NCBI RefSeq assembly: GCF_035917675.1
Contig: NZ_CP109104.1
Span: 2,542,001 to 2,606,000, forward strand
DNA: 64,000 nucleotides
Direction of reading: 5' to 3'
Source: Streptomyces sp. NBC_01775
GTDB lineage: Bacteria > Actinomycetota > Actinomycetes > Streptomycetales > Streptomycetaceae
A model generated the notes under the pieces. The model was not told where the DNA came from and made no database searches. It was given only the letters and a program-made list of their open reading frames with translations. Both the position numbers and the translations under genes were made by a program. This document shows positions 44,707 through 54,082 of this stretch, in pieces. Within the stretch, counting starts at the first letter, position 1. The number at the start of each line of letters is the position of its first letter.

Positions 44707-44905
44707 GTACCCATTCTCCGGCCAGGCCGGCGCGTCCGGCCGCCGGGGGACCGGCGGCCACCACCAGCACCTCGCCAGGACAGCACGAGGACGCCGCCAA
44801 AACAGCGCCACAACGCCACCCGCGCGGGCCCGTGCCCCACACGCCCGTCCCCGCTCCCTGCCCGCCCCCGGGGCCGCTGTCAGTGCCGTGCTGCACGATG
44901 GGGGC

Positions 44906-47900
44906 ATGGGTCGGACATCGGCGCTGGACGCCTTCTCACCAGCGACCCGTGCGTGGTTCACGGGCGCCTTCAGCGAGCCCACCTCCGCACAGGAGGGCGC
45001 CTGGCGTGCCCTGGCCGAGGAGTCGGACGCACTGGTGGTGGCACCCACCGGCTCGGGAAAGACCCTTGCCGCCTTCCTCGCCTCGCTGGACGCCCTGGCC
45101 TCCGCCCCGCCGCCCGCCGACCCCCTCAAGCGCTGCCGGGTGCTCTACGTCTCGCCGCTGAAGGCCCTCGCGGTGGACGTGGAGCGGAATCTGCGCAGCC
45201 CGCTGACCGGTATCCGGCACGAGTCCCTCCGGCTCGGGCTGCCCGAGCCGGAGATCAAGGTCGGCATCCGCTCGGGCGACACCCCCGCCACGGAGCGCAG
45301 GTCCCTCGCCCGCCGTCCTCCGGACATCCTGATCACCACCCCCGAGTCGCTCTTCTTGATGCTGACCTCCAGCGCGAGGGACGCGCTCTCGGGCGTCGAG
45401 ACCGTCATCCTGGACGAGGTGCACGCGGTGGCGGGCACCAAGCGTGGCGCGCATCTCGCGCTCTCCCTGGAGCGGCTGGACCAGCTTCTGGAGCGGCCCG
45501 CGCGCCGCATCGGCCTCTCGGCGACGGTGCGCCCGGTCGACGAGGTGGCGCGCTTCCTCTCCCCCCGGAGGAACGCGGCTATCGTGCAGCCGCCCTCCGG
45601 CAAGGAGTTCGCGCTCTCGGTCGTCGTGCCGGTGGAGGACATGGGCGAGCTGGGCAGCTCACCGGCGCAGGACGCGGCCGGGCCCTCGGCCGGCGGCCCC
45701 GGTGGCGGCGGCAAGCCGTCGATCTGGCCGTCCGTCGAGGAGCGGATCACCGATCTCATCCAGGAGCACCGCTCCACCATCGTCTTCGCCAACTCCCGCC
45801 GCCTGGCCGAGCGGCTGTGCAACAGACTGAACGAGATCGCGTACGAGCGGGCCACCGGCGAGCCGATGCCCGAGGACCACTCCCCCGCAGAGCTGATGGG
45901 CAACGCGGGCGCCGTAACGGGCGCCCCGGCCCTGCTCGCGCGGGCGCACCACGGGTCGGTCTCCAAGGAGCAGCGCTCCCAGGTCGAGGAGGACCTGAAG
46001 GCGGGCCGGCTGCCGGCCGTGGTGGCCACCTCCAGCCTGGAGCTGGGCATCGACATGGGCGCCGTGGACCTGGTCATCCAGGTCGAGTCGCCGCCCTCGG
46101 TCGCCTCGGGCCTCCAGCGCGTGGGCCGGGCCGGTCACCAGGTGGGCGCCGTCTCCGCCGGTGTGGTCTTCCCGAAGTACCGCGGCGATCTGGTGCAGTC
46201 GGCCGTGGTCACCGAACGGATGCGCCAGGGCGCCATCGAGGCGCTCCGTGTCCCCTCCAACCCGCTCGACGTCCTCGCGCAGCAGATCGTGGCCATGGTC
46301 GCCGTCGACACCTGGGACGTGGAGGAGTTGCTGGCTCTGGTGCGCCGAGCCGCGCCGTTCGCCGCGCTCCCGGAGTCGGCGTACGTCTCGGTGCTGGACA
46401 TGCTCGCGGGCCGCTATCCCTCCGACGCGTTCGCCGAGCTGCGTCCCCGTCTGGTGTGGGACCGGGTGGCGAACACGGTCAGCGGCAGGCCCGGCGCGCA
46501 GCGGCTCGCCGTCACCTCGGGCGGGACTATCCCGGACCGTGGCCTGTTCGGAGTGTTCCTGGCCGGCGCCGATCCCAAGAAGGGCGGCGGCCGGGTCGGC
46601 GAGCTGGACGAGGAGATGGTCTACGAGTCCCGCATCGGCGATGTCTTCACTCTGGGCACCACGACGTGGCGGATCGAGGACATCACCCGCGACCGCGTGC
46701 TGGTCACCCCGGCGCCGGGTGTGCCGGGCCGGCTGCCGTTCTGGAAGGGCGATCAGCTCGGCAGACCCCTGGAGCTGGGCAGGGCCCTGGGCGCTTTCCT
46801 GCGCGAGATCGGGTCCCTCACCCGCGAGCGGGCCGAGCAGCGGCTTGCCGCCTCCGGCATGGACGCACGGGCGGTCAACAACCTCCTGGCCTACCTCGAT
46901 GAGCAGCGTGAGGCCGCAGGCCACGTCCCCGACGACCGGACGATCGTCGTCGAGCGCTTCCGCGACGAGCTGGGCGACTGGCGGATCGTGGTGCACTCCC
47001 CCTTCGGCGCCCAGGTCCACGCCCCCTGGGCGCTGGCCATCGGCGCCCGGCTGACCGAGCGGTACGGCATGGACGCACAGGTCATGCACGCCGACGACGG
47101 GCTCGTGCTGCGCCTGCCCGACGCCGAGCTGATGGGCCTCGACCTCTTCGACGAGGAGCCGACTCCTTCCCCGGAGCACGTCGGAGGCCCCGAGCGGGAT
47201 CTGCCGGTCAACCCCGACCAGCCCCCGCTCGGGGCCTCCGACGTGCTCTTCGACAAGGGCGAGATCGAGCAGATCGTGACCGACCAGGTCGGCGGCTCCG
47301 CGCTGTTCGCCGCCCGGTTCCGCGAGTGCGCCTCGCGCGCGCTGCTGCTGCCCCGGCGCAGCCCGGGCAAGCGCACGCCCCTGTGGCAGCAGCGGCAGCG
47401 CGCCTCGCAGCTGCTCCAGGTCGCGGGCGAGTTCGGCTCGTTCCCGATCATCCTGGAGGCCGTCCGCGAGTGCCTCCAGGACGTGTTCGACGTGCCGGGC
47501 CTGACCGAGCTGATGGGGGACATCGAGTCCCGCCGTGTCCGGATGGTCGAGGTCACCACCCCCGAGCCCTCTCCGTTCGCGCGCTCGCTGCTGTTCGGCT
47601 ACGTCGCGCAGTACCTCTACGAGGGCGACTCCCCGCTGGCCGAGCGCCGCGCCGCAGCGCTCTCGCTGGACTCCCGGCTGCTGTCCGAGCTGCTGGGTCA
47701 GGCGGAGTTGCGCGAGCTTCTGGATGCCGATGTCCTCCACGAGTTGGAGCGCGAGCTTCAGTGGCTCACCGAAGAGCGCCGCGTCAAGGACGCCGAAGGC
47801 GTGGCCGACCTGCTGCGCCTGCTGGGCCCCCTCACCACTGCCGAGCTGACCGAGCGGGGCGCCGAGCCGGGCTGGGCCGCGGAGCTGGAGGCGGCCCGCC

Positions 47901-49735
47901 GCGCCATCCGGGTGCGCCTCGCCGGCCAGGAGCACTGGGCGGCGATCGAGGACGCCGGCCGGCTGCGGGACGCGCTGGGGGTCGCGCTGCCCGTCGGCGT
48001 GCCCGAGGCGTTCACCGAGCCGGTGGCCGACCCACTGGGCGACCTGCTCGCACGCCATGCCCGTACGCACGGCCCGTTCATCTCCGCCGACGCCGCCTCC
48101 CGCTTCGGGCTGGGCACGGCCGTCGCCGACGGGGCGCTGCACCGGATGGCGGCGAGCGGGCGGCTGGTGCAGGGCGAGTTCCACCCCTCGGGGATCGGCC
48201 AGGAGTGGTGCGACGCGGGCGTGCTGCGCCGGCTGCGCCGCCGCTCGCTGGCCGCGCTGCGGCACGAGCTGGAGCCGGTGGCTCCGACGGCACTGGCCGC
48301 GTTCCTGCCGCAGTGGCAGCACCTGGGCACCGGCAGCCTGCGCGGCGTCGAGGGCCTGTTGCGCACCGTGGAGCAGCTCCAGGGCGCTCCCGTCCCGGCC
48401 TCCGCCGTGGAGAAGCTGGTCCTGCCGGGCCGGGTGGCGGACTACGCGGCGCCGATGCTGGACGAGCTGACCGCCTCGGGTGAGGTCGTCTGGGCGGGCG
48501 CCGGCGCACTCCCGGGTAAGGACGGCTGGCTCTCGCTGTATCTGGCCGACACGGCCCCGCTGCTGCTGCCGCCACCGCATCCGCTGGAGCTGACGCCGGT
48601 TCATCAGGCGGTGCTGGCCGCGTTGGAGGGCGGGTACGGCCTGTTCTTCCGTCAGATCGCCGAGCGCGTGCGCCACAGCGGCCACCGGGATGCGACGGAT
48701 CCGCAGCTCGCCGAAGCGCTGTGGGACCTGGTGTGGTCGGGCCGCGTCACCGGAGACACCCTCGCCCCCTTGCGGGCCCTCCTGGGCTCCGGCCGCACGG
48801 CCGGCTCGACGGCACACCGCGCCAGGAGACCGACGCCGCGCGGGCGTTACGGCTCGTTCACCGCCGCCGCCGTCGCGGCGGGCACTGGTGCGGGCCGCCG
48901 CGCACCCGGCCGGGCCCCGCACCAGGCGCCGCCGACCGTCGCCGGACGCTGGTCCCTGCTCCCACAGCCCGAGAGCGAGCCCACCCACCGGGCACACGCC
49001 CTGGCACGCACCCTGCTGGACCGGCATGGGGTGGTGACGCGCGGAGCAGTCGCGGCCGAGGGGGTCGAGGGCGGCTTCTCCGCCGCGTACCGCGTGCTGT
49101 CGGCCTTCGAGGAGAGCGGCCAGGCGCGCCGCGGATATGTGGTCGAGGGCCTGGGCGCTGCCCAGTTCGCGATGGACGGCGCCGTCGACCGGCTGCGTGC
49201 CGTGAGCACGGCGAAGGAGCGCGAGGGGGGCGAGGGCGCCCAGGTCTCCGGAGGCGGGCGGGCGGCGCCACGTGCGCTGGTCCTGGCGGCGGCCGACCCG
49301 GCGAACGCCTACGGCGCGGCGCTCCCCTGGCCCGCGCCCCCGCAAGGCGCCACCCACAAGCCGGGCCGCAAGGCGGGCTCGCTCGTCGTCCTGGTCGACG
49401 GCGCGCTGACGCTCTACGTCGAACGGGGCGGAAAGACGATGCTGGCCTGGGCGAACGACCCCGAGTCACCGCCGAATCCGGACGGCGGGAGCACGGGCCC
49501 CGCCCCGGCGGACGGCAACGCCACCGAATCGTACGGCTACGACGCGGAGGCGGGAGCCGCCCGGATCGCCGCCGCCGTCGAGGCCCTCGCCCGCGCCGCG
49601 CGCAGGGGCGCCCTGGGAACGGTCACGGTCGAACGGGTCAACGGAACAGCCGCGCTCTCCTCGGACCTCAGCACAGCCCTGGAATCGGCGGGCTTCCACC
49701 CCACCCCGCGCGGCCTGCGGCTGCGCGCCACGTAG
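44906..49735 (+). CDS. lhr: Large Lhr-type ATP-dependent helicase
   Basis: A 1609-aa superfamily 2 helicase for DNA repair. Walker A is APTGSGKT (~46-53), the DEVH box ILDEVHAVAGT, and later motifs SATVRP and QRVGRAGHQ. The Lhr-core (~1-900) is followed by the long C-terminal extension with winged-helix segments that most actinobacterial Lhr proteins have. Starts further upstream would run into the araC promoter region. The last codons include a Gly/Ser/Pro insert near 1530-1545. The start lacks a clear Shine-Dalgarno. Divergent from araC, convergent with marR. Confidence 0.94.
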   Translation: MGRTSALDAFSPATRAWFTGAFSEPTSAQEGAWRALAEESDALVVAPTGSGKTLAAFLASLDALASAPPPADPLKRCRVLYVSPLKALAVDVERNLRSPLTGIRHESLRLGLPEPEIKVGIRSGDTPATERRSLARRPPDILITTPESLFLMLTSSARDALSGVETVILDEVHAVAGTKRGAHLALSLERLDQLLERPARRIGLSATVRPVDEVARFLSPRRNAAIVQPPSGKEFALSVVVPVEDMGELGSSPAQDAAGPSAGGPGGGGKPSIWPSVEERITDLIQEHRSTIVFANSRRLAERLCNRLNEIAYERATGEPMPEDHSPAELMGNAGAVTGAPALLARAHHGSVSKEQRSQVEEDLKAGRLPAVVATSSLELGIDMGAVDLVIQVESPPSVASGLQRVGRAGHQVGAVSAGVVFPKYRGDLVQSAVVTERMRQGAIEALRVPSNPLDVLAQQIVAMVAVDTWDVEELLALVRRAAPFAALPESAYVSVLDMLAGRYPSDAFAELRPRLVWDRVANTVSGRPGAQRLAVTSGGTIPDRGLFGVFLAGADPKKGGGRVGELDEEMVYESRIGDVFTLGTTTWRIEDITRDRVLVTPAPGVPGRLPFWKGDQLGRPLELGRALGAFLREIGSLTRERAEQRLAASGMDARAVNNLLAYLDEQREAAGHVPDDRTIVVERFRDELGDWRIVVHSPFGAQVHAPWALAIGARLTERYGMDAQVMHADDGLVLRLPDAELMGLDLFDEEPTPSPEHVGGPERDLPVNPDQPPLGASDVLFDKGEIEQIVTDQVGGSALFAARFRECASRALLLPRRSPGKRTPLWQQRQRASQLLQVAGEFGSFPIILEAVRECLQDVFDVPGLTELMGDIESRRVRMVEVTTPEPSPFARSLLFGYVAQYLYEGDSPLAERRAAALSLDSRLLSELLGQAELRELLDADVLHELERELQWLTEERRVKDAEGVADLLRLLGPLTTAELTERGAEPGWAAELEAARRAIRVRLAGQEHWAAIEDAGRLRDALGVALPVGVPEAFTEPVADPLGDLLARHARTHGPFISADAASRFGLGTAVADGALHRMAASGRLVQGEFHPSGIGQEWCDAGVLRRLRRRSLAALRHELEPVAPTALAAFLPQWQHLGTGSLRGVEGLLRTVEQLQGAPVPASAVEKLVLPGRVADYAAPMLDELTASGEVVWAGAGALPGKDGWLSLYLADTAPLLLPPPHPLELTPVHQAVLAALEGGYGLFFRQIAERVRHSGHRDATDPQLAEALWDLVWSGRVTGDTLAPLRALLGSGRTAGSTAHRARRPTPRGRYGSFTAAAVAAGTGAGRRAPGRAPHQAPPTVAGRWSLLPQPESEPTHRAHALARTLLDRHGVVTRGAVAAEGVEGGFSAAYRVLSAFEESGQARRGYVVEGLGAAQFAMDGAVDRLRAVSTAKEREGGEGAQVSGGGRAAPRALVLAAADPANAYGAALPWPAPPQGATHKPGRKAGSLVVLVDGALTLYVERGGKTMLAWANDPESPPNPDGGSTGPAPADGNATESYGYDAEAGAARIAAAVEALARAARRGALGTVTVERVNGTAALSSDLSTALESAGFHPTPRGLRLRAT

Positions 49736-49770
49736 CGGCAGGCCGCGGCACCACATAGCGGCCGGCCGCG
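49733..49770. repeat. 23-bp-period duplication starting at the lhr stop codon
   Basis: TAGCGGCAGGCCGCG at 49733-49747, whose first three bases are the lhr stop, is repeated at 49756-49770 with one change. The sequence beyond contains further CGCGCGTCA copies (about 49805-49830). Convergent spacer with marR; no clear terminator other than this G/C-rich block. Confidence 0.65.
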
Positions 49771-49909
49771 CGAGCCGCACCGGTCGTGTGAAGGCTGGTG
49801 CGCAGGCGTCGCGCGCGTCACGCGCGTCACGGCAAGGAGCGCGAAACCGAAGCCGCGCGCCCGCCCGTGCTTCTGTTCCCAGCCCTGCCCGCCCCAGCCC
49901 CGCCCCGCA

Positions 49910-50494
49910 TCACTCCGCCTCGTACGCCTCGGCCTTCAGCATCATCCTCCGCAACAGCCCTGCGATCAGCCGTCGTTCGTCCGAGTCGAGGCTGCTCAGC
50001 AGACGGAACTCCTCGTGCCCCACGGCGTCTATCGCGGCGATCCACGCGGCGTGCCCCTCGTCGGTCAGCTCGATGTCGACGCTCTCCCCGTCCATGTCCG
50101 AAGAGGCGCACCGCACATAGCCGCGCTCCTCCAGCCCGTCCAGGCGACCTGCCAGGGAGTCGGGAGCCAGACCCATGTCCGCCGCGAGCTGCAAATCGGA
50201 GGCGCTGCCGTCGCGGCCCACGAGGGCGTGCAGCGTGTCGTACTCGTGCCTGTGCAGCCCGGTCTCGGTCAGGGACTTCTCCCGCACCCAGCGCAGATGG
50301 TCGCTCAGCAGCTGGATCCGGGTGACCGAACCCTCAACGTCCCTGTCGAGGTCGGGGAGTACCGGCTGCCACCTGTCCAGGTGGTCGTCGATCCGGTCCC
50401 GCAATTCCTCTTCGTCCCAGTCCAACTCGTGCGCTTCATCCGCTCCGTCCACTTCAAGCGCGTCGTGCTGTCGTTCGTATCCCCACTGACCCAT
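49910..50494 (-). CDS. MarR-family transcriptional regulator
   Basis: A 194-aa winged-helix regulator. Core helices: LHRHEYDTLHALVGRDG, SASDLQLAADMGLAPDSLAGRLDGLEERGYV (given in part), and the wing with DMDGESVDIELTDEG. An acidic ~50-residue N-terminus precedes it. Expression appears leaderless. No obvious target gene adjoins it; the Nei-type glycosylase gene is divergent 133 bp away. Confidence 0.88.
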   Translation of the reverse strand: MGQWGYERQHDALEVDGADEAHELDWDEEELRDRIDDHLDRWQPVLPDLDRDVEGSVTRIQLLSDHLRWVREKSLTETGLHRHEYDTLHALVGRDGSASDLQLAADMGLAPDSLAGRLDGLEERGYVRCASSDMDGESVDIELTDEGHAAWIAAIDAVGHEEFRLLSSLDSDERRLIAGLLRRMMLKAEAYEAE

Positions 50495-50500
50495 GGCGGG

Positions 50501-50506
50501 ATCGTA
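50501..50506 (-). promoter_or_regulatory. -10 element of a leaderless marR promoter
   Basis: TACGAT on the minus strand ends six bases before the marR ATG, which places transcription initiation at the A of the start codon. No Shine-Dalgarno is present. A TTCAGA 18 bp upstream is a weak -35. Confidence 0.6.
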
Positions 50507-50627
50507 TCCCTGAGTTCAGTCCCATCTGAAAGCGTCGACGGCAACGAACCCGACACGACCAGCTCGCCCCGCCACGCCCGGTCCGCCACGGCTCCCCTCC
50601 GTCGGTGCGCCCTGCGACCATGGCCGT

Positions 50628-51497
50628 ATGCCCGAGGGAGACACTGTCTGGCGTACGGCGCACGCCCTGCACGCCGCGCTGGCCGGCCACGCGCTGGTCC
50701 GTACGGACTTCCGGGTGCCCCGCCTGGCCACCGTCGACCTCTCCGGCCGCACCGTCCTGGAGGTGGCGCCGCGCGGCAAGCATCTCCTCACCCGCCTGGA
50801 AGGCGGCCTGACGCTGCACTCGCACCTGGGCATGGAGGGCACCTGGCGCCTCGCCGAAAACCCGTCTCCGGCCCCGTTCCGGCCTGCGGGAAAGCCCGGA
50901 AGCCCGCGCGCCGCGCGCACCCGGCCGCCCCTCCTCGGCGGCTCAGGCCCCGCTCACCAGATCCGCGTCGTCTTGACCACCGACGGCCACACGGCGACGG
51001 GATACCGCCTGCCCCTGCTCGAACTGGTGCGTACCGCCGAGGAGTTCTCCGTCGTCGGACACCTCGGCCCCGACCTGCTGGGCCCCGACTGGGACCCGGC
51101 CGAGGCCGAACGGCGGCTGCTCCAGGACGCCGACCGCCCCCTGGCCGAGGCCCTGCTCGACCAGCGCAACCTCGCCGGGATCGGCAATGTGTACGCCGCC
51201 GAGCTGTGCTTTCTGGCCCACACCTCCCCCTGGACGCCTGTCGGTTCACTGACGCAGCCCCTCCTCTCCCGCCTGCTGACCGTGGCCAAGCGGCTGCTGG
51301 AAGCCAACAAGGACCGCACGGTACGGCGCACCACCAACGGCCACCGTGCCGACCGGAATCTGGCGGTCTACGGCCGCGAGCACCGCCCCTGCTACCGCTG
51401 CGGCACCCCCGTACGCACAGGCCGCTACGGACCCCCTGAACGCATCCGCACCATCTGGTATTGCCCGCACTGCCAGCCTGACCCGCGCAACAATTGA
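50628..51497 (+). CDS. Fpg/Nei-family DNA glycosylase (Nei-type)
   Basis: Base-excision repair glycosylase/AP lyase of 289 aa. The N-terminal MPEGDTVWR gives the catalytic Pro2 and Glu3; a conserved Lys lies in PRGKHLL (~52). The H2TH region is LAEALLDQRNLAGIGNVYAAE, and the C-terminal zinc finger CYRCG with CPHC completes the fold. The TVWR N-terminus and zinc finger point to the Nei2-like actinobacterial group (oxidised pyrimidines) rather than MutM. Its 3' end overlaps the promoter of the following SDR gene. Confidence 0.92.
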   Translation: MPEGDTVWRTAHALHAALAGHALVRTDFRVPRLATVDLSGRTVLEVAPRGKHLLTRLEGGLTLHSHLGMEGTWRLAENPSPAPFRPAGKPGSPRAARTRPPLLGGSGPAHQIRVVLTTDGHTATGYRLPLLELVRTAEEFSVVGHLGPDLLGPDWDPAEAERRLLQDADRPLAEALLDQRNLAGIGNVYAAELCFLAHTSPWTPVGSLTQPLLSRLLTVAKRLLEANKDRTVRRTTNGHRADRNLAVYGREHRPCYRCGTPVRTGRYGPPERIRTIWYCPHCQPDPRNN

Positions 51498-51523
51498 CGA
51501 CCCGTCAGTTCTGCTCGTACGGT
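51494..51523 (+). promoter_or_regulatory. SDR gene promoter overlapping the glycosylase stop codon
   Basis: TTGACG (51494-51499), an 18-bp spacer and TACGGT (51518-51523) form a near-consensus housekeeping promoter. The -35 covers the last codon and stop of the glycosylase gene. The ATG is eight bases past the -10, giving a leader of only one or two bases. Confidence 0.75.
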
Positions 51524-51531
51524 CTTTCCCC

Positions 51532-52308
51532 ATGACCGTCACGGCGTACGACCTGACCGGCAGGACCGCTCTCGTCACCGGCGCCGCCAGCGGTATCGGC
51601 CGCGCCGCCGCCGTGCTGCTCGCCCGCGCGGGCGCCGTCGTGCACTGCGCCGACCGCGACGAGAAGGGCCTGGCCCGCACCGCCGCCCTCATCACGCGGG
51701 CCGACGGCACCGCGCACACCCACCCGCTCGATGTGACCGACCGCCCCGCGCTCGCCGGGGCCGTCGAAGCGGCCGTCCGCACCGGCGGCAAGCTCGACAT
51801 CGCGGCGGCCGTCGCCGGGATCATGCACCGCAGCAGTGTCCTGGAGACCGACGAGGCGGACCTGGACCGCGTGCTGGACATCAATTTCAAAGGCGTCCTG
51901 CGCATCTGCCAGGAGGCCGCCCGCAGCATGATCGCCACTGGGACCGGCGGCAGCATCGTGACCATGGCCTCCGGGGCCGTGGACACCGGCGCTCCCGGCC
52001 TGTTGTGCTACGGCGCGGCCAAGGCCGCCGTCGTACAGCTCACCAAGACGCTCGCCTCGGAGGTGGGCCGGCACGGCATCCGGGTCAACGCGGTCGCACC
52101 CGGCTGGGTGCGCACTCCCATGACCGCGCGGGACGACGCGGAGTCCCAGCAGCAGGCCGAGGCCGCACTGGCCCGCATGGCGCCGCTGGGGCGGGTGGGC
52201 GAGGCCGAGGAGGTCGCCCACGCCGTGCTGTACCTGGCCTCGGATGCCGCGTCCTTCACTACCGGCCAGATCCTCCGCCCCAACGGCGGAGTCGCCATGC
52301 CCTGGTAG
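51532..52308 (+). CDS. Short-chain dehydrogenase/reductase
   Basis: A 258-aa classical SDR. NAD(P) site TGAASGIG (~17-24), active-site YGAAK with the nearby Ser in MASGAVD, and C-terminal GQILRPNGGVAMPW. The acidic residue after strand 2 (CADRDE) suggests NAD preference. No Shine-Dalgarno; the promoter geometry implies a near-leaderless message. Substrate unknown. Confidence 0.9.
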   Translation: MTVTAYDLTGRTALVTGAASGIGRAAAVLLARAGAVVHCADRDEKGLARTAALITRADGTAHTHPLDVTDRPALAGAVEAAVRTGGKLDIAAAVAGIMHRSSVLETDEADLDRVLDINFKGVLRICQEAARSMIATGTGGSIVTMASGAVDTGAPGLLCYGAAKAAVVQLTKTLASEVGRHGIRVNAVAPGWVRTPMTARDDAESQQQAEAALARMAPLGRVGEAEEVAHAVLYLASDAASFTTGQILRPNGGVAMPW

Positions 52309-52648
52309 CCGCCCGCCCCGGCTCCGCCGGTCCACCCACGCTCTTCCAGCGCGCGGAACTCCGGCGCTCGGGGCTCCAGTGCTCAGCTGGGCCCCGCGCC
52401 CGCGCCCCGCGTACGCCGCCTCCCGGAGCGCCGCGCGCACACCGCTCACCCGTCGCTGTGCGCCGCTCTCCGCTCCCGGTCGCCACATGGACGGGCAACA
52501 GGCTCAGCCCCCAGCCTCCCGCCGCGACAGTGGCCTCCAGCGGCCCGCCCTCCCCCGCCGAGACCCGCCACAGGGCGCACACCCACGCGGCGGCGCACAC
52601 GGCACCGGCTGCGCAACGGCACAGCAGCACCGGTCCCACAGCCCCCAT
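52259..52648 (-). CDS. Possible small membrane protein (doubtful)
   Basis: Candidate 129-aa frame. Support: an excellent GGGAGG eight bases before the ATG and a hydrophobic start, MGAVGPVLLCRCAAGAVCAA then WVCALW. Against: the C-terminal half is Arg/Gly-rich, third-position G/C drops along the frame, and its 3' end overlaps the SDR coding region by 50 bp. I recognise no family. If not a gene, the spacer 52309-52984 holds only the terminator near 52820. Confidence 0.3.
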   Translation of the reverse strand: MGAVGPVLLCRCAAGAVCAAAWVCALWRVSAGEGGPLEATVAAGGWGLSLLPVHVATGSGERRTATGERCARGAPGGGVRGARARGPAEHWSPERRSSARWKSVGGPAEPGRAATRAWRLRRWGGGSGR

Positions 52649-52803
52649 ACCGCTCACCTCCCGCGACGGTACGCAGCTCCTGGCTCGCCGAGGACTTCAC
52701 GTCATCGTCGCGCACCCCACGCGAGCGCGCGACCACGGAACGTTCCCCACCAGGCATACGACGGTGCCGTCACACCGCGCATACGAAGGGTCCGCCGCAC
52801 GCA

Positions 52804-52839
52804 CGAAGGTCCCGCCGGGAAATCCCGGCGGGACCTTCG
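52804..52839. terminator. Strong hairpin downstream of clgR
   Basis: A 16-bp perfect stem (CGAAGGTCCCGCCGGG with its complement) closes on the loop AAAT. It lies about 145 bp past the clgR stop on the minus strand and could also end transcripts from the SDR side. Confidence 0.85.
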
Positions 52840-52984
52840 CTCCATGCCTCATGGGTCTGCCTCGAGGGTCGCTCTCGCACCCGGACGGCCCGGAGTGAAC
52901 CGGTCCGGTCCTGGGGCCGTCCCCGGCCCCCGGACGTCATCTCGCCAGGGCGGCAGCCGCCGGGCCACAGGCGTCGTACGGCGT

Positions 52985-53365
52985 TCAGGCCGCGACGACG
53001 TCCACGGCTTCGGTGGGTGCCTTGATCGTGACGCGCTCTTCGGGCACTCCGGTCACGGACGTGACCGAGAGGGGGTTCAGCACCGGCCGCATGGGCGCGG
53101 GCACGGCGTCGCTCGCGGCGGACTCCGCCAGCTCCGCGAGCGCCAGCTCATCGCTGACCTCCCGCATCAGCTCGGACATCCGTACATCGAGAGCGTCACA
53201 GATCGACGAGAGCAGTTCGGACGAAGCTTCCTTCTGGCCACGCTCCACCTCTGAGAGGTATCCGAGCGAGACCCTGGCGGATGAAGAGACTTCGCGCAGG
53301 GTACGACCCTGGCGTTGGCGCTGCCGACGCAGCACGTCACCCAGCAGGCGACGGAGCAGAATCAT
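52985..53365 (-). CDS. clgR: XRE-family regulator ClgR
   Basis: A 126-aa activator of clp protease and other stress genes. The helix-turn-helix occupies ~10-65 ([41 protein letters not shown]). It ends VDVVAA; a terminal Ala-Ala is the ClpP1P2 degron known for Streptomyces ClgR/PopR. GGGAGG lies eight bases before the ATG. The order ftsK-pgsA-cinA-clgR is also conserved in mycobacteria and corynebacteria, which supports the name. Confidence 0.9.
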   Translation of the reverse strand: MILLRRLLGDVLRRQRQRQGRTLREVSSSARVSLGYLSEVERGQKEASSELLSSICDALDVRMSELMREVSDELALAELAESAASDAVPAPMRPVLNPLSVTSVTGVPEERVTIKAPTEAVDVVAA

Positions 53366-53491
53366 CGGTGCTCCTCCCTCTCAACGCGCGGCGTCTTCCA
53401 CAGCCTGTATCGGGACGGCCAGTTGGCCCCGACTCCTTCAGGCTCCACCGTACCGCCTCGGCCCGCAGCCGTGCGGGGAGCGATGTCGTGT

Positions 53492-54082
53492 TCACTCAGG
53501 GCTGCAAACATCCATTCCCCCCGGTCTGTTCCCCATCCTTTCCCCAGCATTCTCGATCAGTTGCTTGTAGAGCAGCTCCAGCGCTCCTCGAACACTCTCC
53601 GTACGGATCCCGGCACGCACACGGTCACCGGCTTCCTCACCGTTCTCGCCGGCTCGATCCCCGCTCCGGCTGCCTTCGAGCTGGAGCAGCTCCGCGACCG
53701 GCGGAACGCCGGGGCCCGCGACCGCGACGTACACCGTTCCGACGGGCTGGCCGTCCTGGGGCTCAGGACCCGCCACTCCCGTCGTGGCGACGCCCCAGTC
53801 GGCGCCCAGTGCTTCCCGCACGCCCCGCGCCATCTGACGTGCGACCTCGGCGTCGACCGCGCCCCGCTCCTCAAGGAGTGCCCCGTTCACACCCAGTACA
53901 TCCCTCTTCAGCTCGGTCGCGTATGCGGTGACCGAACCACGGAACGCTCGTGAGGCTCCAGGGACAGCAGTGATCTCTGCGGCGACCAGACCACCGGTGA
54001 GGGATTCGGCGGCGGCGAGCGTCTCGCCACGCTGAGTGAGCACCGCCAGCACTCCGGAGACGCGCGAACCCTCTGTGATCAT
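53492..54082 (-). CDS. cinA: CinA C-terminal domain protein (nicotinamide-nucleotide amidohydrolase type)
   Basis: A 196-aa protein corresponding to the PncC half of CinA, which deamidates nicotinamide mononucleotide in NAD recycling. Conserved blocks: LAAAESLTGGLVAAEIT, ASRAFRGSVTAYATELK, ATTGVAGPEPQDGQPVGTVY. The N-terminal MoCF/COG1058 domain of full-length CinA is absent. The ATG overlaps the pgsA stop by four bases. Confidence 0.92.
   Translation of the reverse strand: MITEGSRVSGVLAVLTQRGETLAAAESLTGGLVAAEITAVPGASRAFRGSVTAYATELKRDVLGVNGALLEERGAVDAEVARQMARGVREALGADWGVATTGVAGPEPQDGQPVGTVYVAVAGPGVPPVAELLQLEGSRSGDRAGENGEEAGDRVRAGIRTESVRGALELLYKQLIENAGERMGNRPGGMDVCSPE

Noticed and set aside
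42970..46902. 1310-codon plus-strand frame across azlC, araC and lhr
   Set aside because: It crosses three well-supported genes, is Arg/Gly/Pro-rich and has no recognisable domain.
45659..49357. 1232-codon frame antisense to lhr
   Set aside because: Shadow of the Lhr helicase caused by composition.
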